Source: Candidatus Woesearchaeota archaeon
GTDB taxonomy: Archaea; Nanobdellota; Nanobdellia; SCGC-AAA011-G17; JACOZS01
Assembly: GCA_016181215.1 (NCBI GenBank)
Contig: JACOZS010000054.1
Span: 1 to 6,393 of the forward strand
Length of the DNA stretch: 6,393 nt
Direction: 5' to 3'
Shown: positions 1 to 6,128 of the stretch, piece after piece
Numbering within the stretch: the first letter of the stretch is position 1
How the letters are laid out: each line of letters opens with the position of its first letter
Program-made: the position numbers and the translations under genes
The notes under the pieces: generated by a model
Seen by the model: only the letters and a program-made list of their open reading frames with translations
Database searches by the model: none
What the model was told of the DNA's origin: nothing

Positions 1-1
1 G

Positions 2-2905
2 GCCTTGAATGAACTCGCTCTAGTGGAGAAAAAGCTCTCCGAAACAGAAATAATACTCAAAGAGCGCGAAACCTACATGCGTGAACTAAAAAAGGATCGT
101 GATCATGCCCTTAAATACCGAGAACTGGAAAAGGACATACGCTCCAACAAAGCCACAAACCTGCATCTGCAAATCAAAGAACGCGAAACAAAAAGAGCCG
201 ACTTAGATTCTCGGTTAAAAAACAACAACTCTGAATTGGAACGCATCAGCAGCAAATTAAAAGAAATACAATCAAAAATCGAATCCAGAAAAGCTGAGCT
301 TGATTCCATAACTAAAGATATAGAGCAGAAATCAGAAGTGGAGTCAGTATCTCTCCAGCGCAGATTAGATGCCTTAAAAACAGAATTCATAAAGAACACT
401 GAACGATCTAATACTGCAAAGAACGAAATAAACAAGCTCCAGGAAAGAATAAAACAACTTAATTCTGCTTTAAATGATACTAAAAATACAATTAATGATT
501 TAGAAAAAAGCAAAAAAGAATTATCCTCTGAAATATTAGCCTTGGAACAGGAAGAAAAATCGGTTATGGAAAAACTGGACAAATTCAAGAGAAATCACAA
601 CATATTCTCCGCTACAGAATTCACAAAACTTGACCAGGATATTGATAAAAATGAACAGGAATACAGGAAGCTGCTTGATCAAAAGCAGGTTCTAATGCAG
701 AGAAAATTCCTGATTGAATCTCAAATAAACGCCCTGCAGGAAAATTTAAAAAAAGGCCATGAACTTGAAAGATCCACCAACATAAAACAGGTTAATAAAG
801 ATTTGGAAAAACATAATTCAGAATTGCAAAAACTACTGAATGAAAATTCCTCAATTGTAATCCAACTCTCTAACTCAAGAAAGGAATTCTCCTCTAAGAA
901 TGACGATCTAACAAAGTTACAAGCCAAACATCTTTCAATTAGAGAAATGGCCTCCCTGGATATATCAATAAATAAGGTTCTGAACTCTAAAATAAACGGG
1001 GTTTATGGGCTTGTCTCACAGTTGGGTAAGGTGGATCCAAAATATGCCCTGGCTTTGGAAGTTGCTGCCGGAGCAAGGTTAAAAGGAATCGTAGTTGAAG
1101 ATGAAGGGATTGCCTCAGAATGTATAAAGCTATTAAAGCATAATAAATTTGGAACTGCTTTATTTTTACCACTAAATAAAATTAAATCAAGGGAAGAACC
1201 AAATATATCTAACAAAGACGTGCATGGACGCGCCATAGATTTGATAGAATTTAATCAAAAATTCAAAAATGTTTTTTCTTTCGTATTTGGTGGAACTCTT
1301 GTAGTGGAAAACGTTGAAACAGCAAGAAGAATTGGTGTTGGTAAGGTACGCATGGTTACCATAGAAGGAGATTTATTTGAAACCTCTGGAGCCATAATAG
1401 GAGGTTACCGTTCTAGATCAAGAGGCCTGGGATTCAGCGAAAAAGGTCTGGAAGAAAACGTCTCAAAATTAGAAATTGAGCTTAATGATATAAAAAAACT
1501 CATATCGGTTCTTGAAAACAAGCGTAATGAAAACGAAGGATTCATACAGGATATAAGACGCAAAAAAGCAGAGCTCGAATCTGAAGCAATGAAGATCAGT
1601 AAAACTGCTGATATTTTAGATGTAGAAAACTCGGAAAAGCAGATAGAAAAGCTCCAAAAAGACCGCATTTACCAGGACCTGGAAGAAATTGATAAAAAAA
1701 TAAAAAACTCTCTTGATGAACTGGAAAACCTAAAGAAATCAAGATCAAAACTGCGCTCTTCTTCAAAAGATCTTTCTAACCCAAATATAGCCAACGAACT
1801 GCAAAAGTTAGAAAGCAGAAAACAGCTCACGCGTGAAAAGATTGTGCAGCTGACAACAGAAATCAAAAACATAGAACTTCAAGTCTCAAATATTTACAAC
1901 CCGGAATTGGAAAAGACCATGCAGATCATAAAACAGCAGGAAAAAGAACTTGGAGAATTCAGATTAGAATTCAAAGAACTGGAAGATAAAATATCTAAAC
2001 AGTCAAAAGACCTGAAAGAAGAGGAATCCAAGGAACAGAAATTCCAAAAAGATTACAAGGGTTTGTTCGAAAAACGCAATAAGGTAAATGAAGAACTGCA
2101 AAAGTTAGAAACAAATGTAACCTCAGAGAATATAAAAATAAAAGATATTGAAACCAAAATAAACGATATCTCAATTTCTCGTGCGAAGATAATCGCTGAA
2201 TTAGAAGCGTTACAGCAGGAATTTGAAGAATTTAAGGGAGAACCGCTCAGAAGAAATATTCCGCCGGAAGAACTTAAAGTAGAAATAAAAAAATTCGAGC
2301 ATTTGATGTCTAGCTTGGGTAACGTTAATCTTCGCGCTCTTGAAATCTATGAAAATGTGGAAAAAGAGTATAAATCCATATTGGAAAAAGTTGATCAGTT
2401 AAGGCAGGAAAAGGATTCCGTACTGCAGATGATGCAGGAAATAGAAACAAAAAAGAAAGGTTCATTCATGAAAACCTTCAAGGTTGTTGCGGAAAATTTC
2501 AGGAATATATTCGTGCAACTAACCGCAAAGGGTGAAGCTCATCTTGAAATTGAAAACAAAGAAAATCCATTCGAAGCAGGAGTTGATATTAAGGTAAAAC
2601 TTGGCTCTGGAAAATATCTGGATATCCGCTCTCTGTCGGGAGGAGAAAAAACATTGACTGCCCTGGCTTTAATATTTGCTATTCAAGAATACCAGCCGGC
2701 TTCATTTTACTTGTTAGATGAAGTAGATGCCGCCCTAGACAAGAGTAATTCTGATCTGCTTTCGAAACTAATAAAAAAATATTCAGCAAACGCCCAGTAT
2801 ATTTTAATATCCCACAATGACGCCCTAATCTCAGAAGCAGAATACATTTATGGCGTGGCAATGCAGGAAAACGGGGTTTCAAAAGTTGTTTCCCTTAAAA
2901 TCTAG
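2..2905 (+). CDS. smc: Chromosome segregation protein SMC (5'-partial)
   Basis: Condensin-type ATPase that organises and segregates the chromosome; SMC dimers normally work with the kleisin ScpA, which is not seen here. The reading frame is open from the left edge, so the gene is truncated by the window: 967 residues are visible against a usual 1150-1190, and the N-terminal head with Walker A is missing. Domains seen are a Lys/Glu-rich coiled-coil arm to about 985, the hinge at about 989-1430 (VYGLVSQL, then a Gly-rich end IIGGYRSRSRG), the returning coiled coil, and the C-terminal head. Head motifs include GNVNLRALEIYE (from 2318), the ABC signature LSGGEK (2633-2650), Walker B with D-loop LLDEVDAALD (2711-2740) and the H-loop His in LISHND (2813-2815). 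The protein ends in the typical GVSKVVSLKI. All expected C-head residues are intact, so it is probably functional. Its stop overlaps the stop of the convergent downstream gene. The TTG at 5-7 is an internal codon, not a start. Confidence 0.97.
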   Translation, partial: ALNELALVEKKLSETEIILKERETYMRELKKDRDHALKYRELEKDIRSNKATNLHLQIKERETKRADLDSRLKNNNSELERISSKLKEIQSKIESRKAELDSITKDIEQKSEVESVSLQRRLDALKTEFIKNTERSNTAKNEINKLQERIKQLNSALNDTKNTINDLEKSKKELSSEILALEQEEKSVMEKLDKFKRNHNIFSATEFTKLDQDIDKNEQEYRKLLDQKQVLMQRKFLIESQINALQENLKKGHELERSTNIKQVNKDLEKHNSELQKLLNENSSIVIQLSNSRKEFSSKNDDLTKLQAKHLSIREMASLDISINKVLNSKINGVYGLVSQLGKVDPKYALALEVAAGARLKGIVVEDEGIASECIKLLKHNKFGTALFLPLNKIKSREEPNISNKDVHGRAIDLIEFNQKFKNVFSFVFGGTLVVENVETARRIGVGKVRMVTIEGDLFETSGAIIGGYRSRSRGLGFSEKGLEENVSKLEIELNDIKKLISVLENKRNENEGFIQDIRRKKAELESEAMKISKTADILDVENSEKQIEKLQKDRIYQDLEEIDKKIKNSLDELENLKKSRSKLRSSSKDLSNPNIANELQKLESRKQLTREKIVQLTTEIKNIELQVSNIYNPELEKTMQIIKQQEKELGEFRLEFKELEDKISKQSKDLKEEESKEQKFQKDYKGLFEKRNKVNEELQKLETNVTSENIKIKDIETKINDISISRAKIIAELEALQQEFEEFKGEPLRRNIPPEELKVEIKKFEHLMSSLGNVNLRALEIYENVEKEYKSILEKVDQLRQEKDSVLQMMQEIETKKKGSFMKTFKVVAENFRNIFVQLTAKGEAHLEIENKENPFEAGVDIKVKLGSGKYLDIRSLSGGEKTLTALALIFAIQEYQPASFYLLDEVDAALDKSNSDLLSKLIKKYSANAQYILISHNDALISEAEYIYGVAMQENGVSKVVSLKI

Positions 2906-3690
2906 CGTTTTCTTCTCCTATAAATAAACGCAGTAATTAATAAAATTAGTATAAATATTAAAAGCAATTTATTATCAAGTTTATATTTCTCTTCAGGTTT
3001 CACAATAATTTTTTCTTCTGTGGGTTTCTCTACTTTAGGGATTGCTCTGATTGGTTTCCTAAGATCAATACTCCACAGTCTAAATGCGGCTCGTCTTGTT
3101 AAAACCTCGTCTAAAACCATCACTAGATCATCACTTCCATCTTGATCCAAGTCTATCCCATATTCCAATCCTTTAACAAAATCTATGCTAAATTCTCCAG
3201 GATTTATCGTAAGGGTTACCCTGTCCTCTTCAATTTCAACACTTAATCTATATTTATTTTCCCCAAATACAATATACGTAGGATAAACTTTGTTCACGAT
3301 TATAGAATAAACATGGCTCTTGTCCAATATAGTAATATTAGCCGGCCTTTCAGATACCTCTGGTCTTCCTGCACCGGTGGGAGCAGCAGCAACACAGCCA
3401 GAAGTATCAAAACTTCTGCAATCAGAAGCACATTTCAAGGTTCCAGAATCAAATTTAAGTGTAATGCAGGTTTCACCATTAAGACTAACAGATTCACAAG
3501 TCTCATTATCCATTGCCAAAACAACCCCATCACCGCAATAACCATTGATAGTAAGGTTTACCTTGCCTTGCACAGCAGCTGCTTCTCCGCTGACAGTAAA
3601 CCTGTCTATATAATGAATTAAAGTGTATGTACCAACCAGAGTCATAACTATAAAAACGACCGTCATTAAAGCAGCTAAATTATTGTTCAT
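2902..3690 (-). CDS. Membrane-anchored protein with Cys-rich segment and DxDxDG loop
   Basis: Last gene of the leftward surface operon; 262 residues, function not recognised. An N-terminal hydrophobic segment (about residues 7-28) acts as signal anchor or signal peptide. A Cys-rich stretch follows with six cysteines (52, 65, 75, 87, 91, 99) beginning YCGDGVV; it resembles the CGDG/GETC...SGTL.C..DC repeats of some secreted bacterial and archaeal proteins, and six cysteines would allow three disulfides outside the cell. A Pro/Ala-rich linker leads to a beta-rich domain (about 118-210) containing DLDQDGSDD (180-188), a DxDxDGxxD pattern typical of calcium-binding loops. A C-terminal membrane helix (about 241-257) ends in RRRKR, placing the tail in the cytoplasm. 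NLT, NET and NIT sequons are possible N-glycosylation sites. The ATG overlaps the preceding gene's TGA (ATGA) and follows a GAGGT Shine-Dalgarno motif, so the start is well supported. Gene reality is confident; role is unknown. Confidence 0.9.
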   Translation of the reverse strand: MNNNLAALMTVVFIVMTLVGTYTLIHYIDRFTVSGEAAAVQGKVNLTINGYCGDGVVLAMDNETCESVSLNGETCITLKFDSGTLKCASDCRSFDTSGCVAAAPTGAGRPEVSERPANITILDKSHVYSIIVNKVYPTYIVFGENKYRLSVEIEEDRVTLTINPGEFSIDFVKGLEYGIDLDQDGSDDLVMVLDEVLTRRAAFRLWSIDLRKPIRAIPKVEKPTEEKIIVKPEEKYKLDNKLLLIFILILLITAFIYRRRKR

Positions 3691-4118
3691 TTATTAACCT
3701 CTAAAATGATAATTACTATTTTACCTGTATACAATCCGAAGTCAGCCCCGTCAGGCACTCTAGCTGTTACTCTTATTAGCTCTTTTTCTCCGCCATTCAA
3801 CACAAAATAATTTTTATCGTATTCTATAAAGTCTGGTCCTATGGTTTTAGCTACTACTTTTACATCTTCATCGCTCGCAACATAAATATCCCTAAAACCA
3901 TATCCGTTTGGAGTAATCATCCCAAAATGCAGCTTGTCAGCATCAAGATTAAAAGCCCCATGATCCCCTACTTTAACATCAAAGTTTATAATTCTAATAT
4001 CCTCCACTTTAAGCAGATAATAAATAAACACGATTGAACTAATTAATGCAACCGCACATAAGCTTATTAAAACTATTCTTGTTTTATTTATTTCTTTCTT
4101 TTTCTTTTTGTCAGCCAT
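3687..4118 (-). CDS. Small type II membrane protein with one beta-sandwich domain
   Basis: Middle gene of the leftward operon; 143 residues. A lysine-rich cytoplasmic N-terminus (MADKKKKKE) is followed by one membrane helix (about residues 15-36) and an extracytoplasmic domain of alternating beta strands (about 40-141). That domain contains KVGDHGAFNLDADKLHFG, a strand-rich middle, and the closing pattern VTARVPDGADFGLYTGKIVI, which resembles the final strands of Ig-like or DUF916/COG1470-type folds. By the positive-inside rule the N-terminus is in and the domain is out, opposite in polarity to its upstream partner. The start codon lies 31 nt inside the upstream gene and no Shine-Dalgarno motif is visible, so translation probably depends on coupling. 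No other start codon is available in frame nearby. The stop overlaps the next gene's ATG. I recall similar short anchored beta proteins in DPANN genomes, but this was not checked; biochemical function is unknown. Confidence 0.88.
   Translation of the reverse strand: MADKKKKKEINKTRIVLISLCAVALISSIVFIYYLLKVEDIRIINFDVKVGDHGAFNLDADKLHFGMITPNGYGFRDIYVASDEDVKVVAKTIGPDFIEYDKNYFVLNGGEKELIRVTARVPDGADFGLYTGKIVIIILEVNK
3697..3701 (-). promoter_or_regulatory. Shine-Dalgarno site of the Cys-rich protein gene
   Basis: GAGGT on the minus strand, six bases before the ATG at 3690, matches the archaeal 16S 3'-end complement. It lies inside the 3' end of the preceding gene and supports internal initiation in a polycistronic mRNA. 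The preceding gene, in contrast, has no visible Shine-Dalgarno motif. Confidence 0.65.
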
Positions 4119-5209
4119 ATTACATTCGCAGCAAGTAATATAATTATTAAAACTAATAAAATAAGGTTAAAATTTATTTCAGTTCCCCTGACCTCTATAG
4201 ATACAGTTTTCGTATTAATTTTTCCCGCATATTTCAAAACAACCTCCATGTCATAAATCCCGTCTTTAGTTCTAGTATCCCAATAAACATTAAGCCTCTG
4301 ATTCTCAAAAGCTTTAATATTAGTGCTCGGAGATCTCAACAAACTCACTATTTCCCCGTTTCTGCTTATGACAACCTCTGCGTAAACATTCTCAACTGGT
4401 TTCCCCCACAAGTTCATAATCCATAAATCTATGGGGTAGATGCCGCCTTTCTTGATAACGCTCGTCCAATTAGTCAGCTCAACAACCAAATCTCCAATCC
4501 TAAATTGGTTTTCTGCAGTCAATTTCTTTCCGTCATAATCCAATATTGCAGCAACATTATAAGAGCCAATTTTCAGTCCTTTAGTATCAAATCTGCTTTG
4601 TATAAACGCCTCATCACCGGATTCTATTCCACCTCTATACGTCACAGGTATCCTGGCAACTTCATTCTCACTTTCATCAGTAACCACAACTTCTCCGCTA
4701 ATAACTCTAATTATCTCTCTTCCTAAGTTCTTCACATAAATCTTAAAATTTTCAACTTCATTAATCTCTATATTGCTTGTTTCCAGTCTCGCTTCAGCAT
4801 ATTTCCCTGGATATGGAATATTCACTGTTAAAATCGCCTCAACTCCGGCAGTTGCTAAAAAAACATCTTCAGGTACTATTAAAGGATTATCTCTTACCCC
4901 GATTCTGAGAACGTTCTCTCCAGGTTTTTCCAAGCTGGAAGGTAAAATTAAACTAACTGTAAGTTGGGCTTCTCCAGGCCCATCCATCAAAACAGAATTC
5001 TTGTCAAGTTTAACATATTTATTAAGTTCTCCAGCGACATAAAAAGTAAGATTTGTAGCATAATTTTGATTATGATGGACATAAAAAGTAAAACTTTTCT
5101 TCATAAATGGTTCAAAGTTAACATCCAGTTTGGCTGGACTCATCCCTACAGCTAATACTATATTGCTCAAAAGTAATAAAAATATAAGATAAACTGCCTC
5201 TTTTCTCAT
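4088..5209 (-). CDS. Type I membrane protein with tandem Ig/CARDB-like domains
   Basis: First gene of the leftward surface operon; 373 residues. A Sec signal peptide (MRKEAVYLIFLLLLSNIVLA, probable cleavage after Ala20) is followed by about three beta-sandwich domains: residues 22-135 (opens GMSPAKLDVNFEP, ends NIPYPGKYAEA), about 136-240 (NFKIYVKNLGREIIRV, typical of CARDB/COG1361 domains) and about 241-342 (IYPIDLWIMNLWGKPVENVYAEV, then VYWDTRTKDGIYDMEVVLKY). A C-terminal membrane helix (about 346-366) ends in the cytoplasmic tail TKRKRKK. It is probably an envelope or S-layer-associated structural or adhesion protein; no catalytic motif is seen. NLT and NWT sequons suggest glycosylation. 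The ATG at 5209 is preferred over the TTG two codons upstream because a TATA box lies about 27 nt before it, fitting leaderless initiation. Codons 1-5 lie exactly inside a 57-bp direct repeat. Confidence 0.9.
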   Translation of the reverse strand: MRKEAVYLIFLLLLSNIVLAVGMSPAKLDVNFEPFMKKSFTFYVHHNQNYATNLTFYVAGELNKYVKLDKNSVLMDGPGEAQLTVSLILPSSLEKPGENVLRIGVRDNPLIVPEDVFLATAGVEAILTVNIPYPGKYAEARLETSNIEINEVENFKIYVKNLGREIIRVISGEVVVTDESENEVARIPVTYRGGIESGDEAFIQSRFDTKGLKIGSYNVAAILDYDGKKLTAENQFRIGDLVVELTNWTSVIKKGGIYPIDLWIMNLWGKPVENVYAEVVISRNGEIVSLLRSPSTNIKAFENQRLNVYWDTRTKDGIYDMEVVLKYAGKINTKTVSIEVRGTEINFNLILLVLIIILLAANVIWLTKRKRKK

Positions 5210-5251
5210 GTTCAAAAAACAAAGAAGTTTATTATATAAATCTTATGAATC
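5195..5251. repeat. 57-bp direct repeat, left copy
   Basis: Matches 6114-6170 in the same orientation at 56 of 57 positions; the single difference is T at 5228 versus G at 6147. Read on the minus strand it contains GATTCATAA (two codons plus stop of the upstream gene), the TATA promoter and the first five codons (MRKEA) of the surface gene. Identity stops at 5194/6113 and at 5252/6171. The copy next to the surface gene keeps that gene complete. Confidence 0.97.
5233..5246 (-). promoter_or_regulatory. BRE/TATA promoter of the surface-protein operon
   Basis: The minus strand reads TAAGA-TTTATATA, with the TATA box at 5233-5240 and a purine-rich BRE-like stretch just upstream. The box centre is about 27 nt from the ATG at 5209, the usual TATA-to-start-site distance in archaea. 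Transcription would therefore begin at or next to the ATG and give a leaderless mRNA; no Shine-Dalgarno motif is present. The promoter lies in the left copy of the 57-bp repeat. Confidence 0.72.
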
Positions 5252-5470
5252 GGACTGTAAAGTTAGCGTCTGATTATCTATTCCATTTAACATCTTTTAG
5301 GACTTTCATTTACCAATTTAGGTAATATTTTTCATCTTTCTCTTCAATTAGCGTAAAGGCATAAAGATTATATATGAACTGCCCAGTATCTCTTTCTAAG
5401 TCAAATTTCTATTTTTGAGGAATTATCAATCAGTTTTACCTTGCTCTTATCAAATTCAGATAAAGATAAG
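5252..5470. other. Non-coding spacer between divergent transcription units
   Basis: About 220 bp between the left repeat copy and the toxin-antitoxin promoter. I find no convincing gene: frames on both strands are broken into pieces under about 25 codons. A weak inverted repeat (TTACC 5310-5314, GGTAA 5321-5325) is followed by a short T run, and a TATA-like TTATATAT at 5368-5375 follows AAAGA. Neither has a clear product. The spacer belongs to the inserted block, so it could contain recombination or regulatory sites or decayed sequence. Confidence 0.5.
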
Positions 5471-5485
5471 CGAAAGATTTAAATA
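5471..5485 (+). promoter_or_regulatory. BRE/TATA promoter of the toxin-antitoxin module
   Basis: CGAAAG (5471-5476) followed by ATTTAAATA (TATA core TTTAAATA at 5478-5485) is close to the canonical archaeal BRE-TATA sequence. The box centre lies about 30 nt before the ATG at 5512, predicting a transcript with a leader of zero to about four bases. No Shine-Dalgarno motif precedes that ATG, in keeping with leaderless translation. Confidence 0.78.
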
Positions 5486-5492
5486 GAAGTTC

Positions 5493-5510
5493 TTATATAT
5501 ATTTATATAA
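5493..5510 (+). promoter_or_regulatory. Inverted repeat overlapping the start site, candidate operator
   Basis: TTATATA (5493-5499) and TATATAA (5504-5510) form a perfect inverted repeat with 7-bp arms around a 4-base spacer, between the TATA box and the antitoxin ATG. Type II antitoxins commonly repress their own promoter through such palindromes, and the encoded protein looks like a winged helix. The arms contain only A and T, so chance or simple promoter AT-richness is a real alternative. Confidence 0.35.
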
Positions 5511-5511
5511 T

Positions 5512-5778
5512 ATGGCTGAAACAACGATTTTGCATAGTCCGACATTAGAATCTGTATTTATGGTAGAGGAAACTATCCAAAAACATAGTCAGGAATGTGG
5601 CAAATATCAGCTCTGGAAGAAACTTCCTAAAAAAATGATGTATCAAACATTTCAAGTTATTTTAGACTATCTAGAACAATCAGGGAAAATAATTATTGAT
5701 AAAAAGGGGTGCGTTATTTGGACTTTTAATCCTGCAAGAATGAAAAGATTAATCAAAGAGGACTTAATAGTACGATGA
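5512..5778 (+). CDS. Putative winged-helix antitoxin
   Basis: An 88-residue protein placed directly before a RelE-like toxin, the usual antitoxin position. About residues 12-55 form helices (LESVFMVEETIQKH, then KYQLWKKLPKKMMYQTFQVILDYLEQS), followed by a beta hairpin GKIIIDKKGCVIW (58-70) and a short helical tail rich in Lys and Arg. Helices plus a two-stranded wing suggest a winged helix-turn-helix DNA-binding fold, which would allow autorepression. It does not look like RelB, Phd, MazE or other familiar antitoxins. The start is fixed by a strong TATA box about 30 nt upstream; Met17 would lie too far downstream. The stop overlaps the toxin start as ATGA, so synthesis of the two is probably coupled. 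Antitoxin function is inferred from position and fold impression; a stand-alone transcriptional regulator is the alternative. Confidence 0.8.
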   Translation: MAETTILHSPTLESVFMVEETIQKHSQECGKYQLWKKLPKKMMYQTFQVILDYLEQSGKIIIDKKGCVIWTFNPARMKRLIKEDLIVR

Positions 5779-6110
5779 ATAAACAAATTCATGTAGCTTT
5801 TATTACACAAAAACTCAAAGAACAATTCCAATATCTTAAAGAAGGGAAGTTCGAGGATCAGCAACTATACAACTTCATTAATAGGGCGCTTGATGATTTG
5901 AAACAAAATCCTACATGCGGCATAAAAGTACCTAAGAAGCTATGGCCAAAAGAGTATGTTCAAAAATACAACATCACGAACTTATGGAAATACGATTTGC
6001 CTAGTGCTTGGCGGTTAGTCTACACTATCGAAAGTGATGAAGTAAAAATAGTGAGCATTATTCTAGAATGGTTTAATCACAAAGATTACGAGAAAAGATT
6101 TAATTACTAA
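5775..6110 (+). CDS. RelE/ParE-superfamily toxin (putative)
   Basis: A 111-residue protein whose C-terminal half carries the hallmark run of RelE/ParE-like toxins: NLWKYDLPSAWRLVYTI (residues 69-85), then a strand VKIVSIILEWF and the terminal NHKDYEKRF. Arg80, His102 and Tyr105 are plausible active-site residues by analogy with RelE-type mRNA interferases, which cut mRNA on the ribosome. The N-terminal half is helical (KLKEQFQYLKEGK...LYNFINRALDDLKQNP), as in the family's first helical hairpin. Length is slightly above the typical 85-105 residues. The start overlaps the antitoxin stop by ATGA; a GAGG lies 13 nt upstream, rather far for a Shine-Dalgarno site, so coupling probably drives translation. 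The right repeat copy begins three bases after the stop codon, and its promoter faces into this gene from the opposite strand. An inactive relative or a ParE-type gyrase inhibitor cannot be excluded. Confidence 0.82.
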   Translation: MNKQIHVAFITQKLKEQFQYLKEGKFEDQQLYNFINRALDDLKQNPTCGIKVPKKLWPKEYVQKYNITNLWKYDLPSAWRLVYTIESDEVKIVSIILEWFNHKDYEKRFNY

Positions 6111-6128
6111 GATTGCCTCTTTTCTCAT
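6063..6128 (-). pseudogene. Orphan 5' fragment of the surface-protein gene
   Basis: The right repeat copy carries the surface gene's leaderless start and its first five codons (MRKEA). The frame then runs into toxin-antisense sequence for 16 more codons and stops at TAG (6063-6065), giving a 21-residue hydrophobic peptide. It is most simply a remnant of the duplication. Because an intact TATA promoter lies upstream, it could still be transcribed and even translated, but nothing shows that the peptide matters. Confidence 0.6.

Noticed and set aside
103..588. Minus-strand open frame of 161 codons opposite the smc coiled coil
   Set aside because: Ser/Phe/Leu-rich composition is the expected antisense shadow of a Lys/Glu-rich coiled coil; smc is clearly the real gene.
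4773..5042. Plus-strand open frame of 89 codons inside the surface gene
   Set aside because: It lies antisense to a well-supported coding region, has no promoter or Shine-Dalgarno motif and no recognisable domain pattern.
5213..5215. TTG start two codons before the surface-gene ATG
   Set aside because: The ATG at 5209 starts a standard signal peptide and sits at the expected distance from the TATA box; the TTG would lie upstream of the predicted transcript start.
5252..5305. Short minus-strand frame running into the left copy's GATTCATAA, as a decayed second copy of the right-edge gene
   Set aside because: Beyond the shared Asp-Ser-stop the residues do not resemble the right-edge protein, and the frame is closed by a stop after about 17 codons.
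5310..5331. Stem-loop plus T run as a terminator
   Set aside because: The stem is only 5 bp with a 6-base loop, and no upstream plus-strand gene requires a terminator there.
5368..5416. TATA-like TTATATAT followed by a 14-codon frame beginning at 5374
   Set aside because: The ATG overlaps the TATA-like box itself, so it cannot be expressed from it, and the frame is too short to support a gene.
5667..5864. Minus-strand open frame spanning the antitoxin-toxin junction
   Set aside because: Antisense to two coupled genes, with no initiation signals; probably a shadow.
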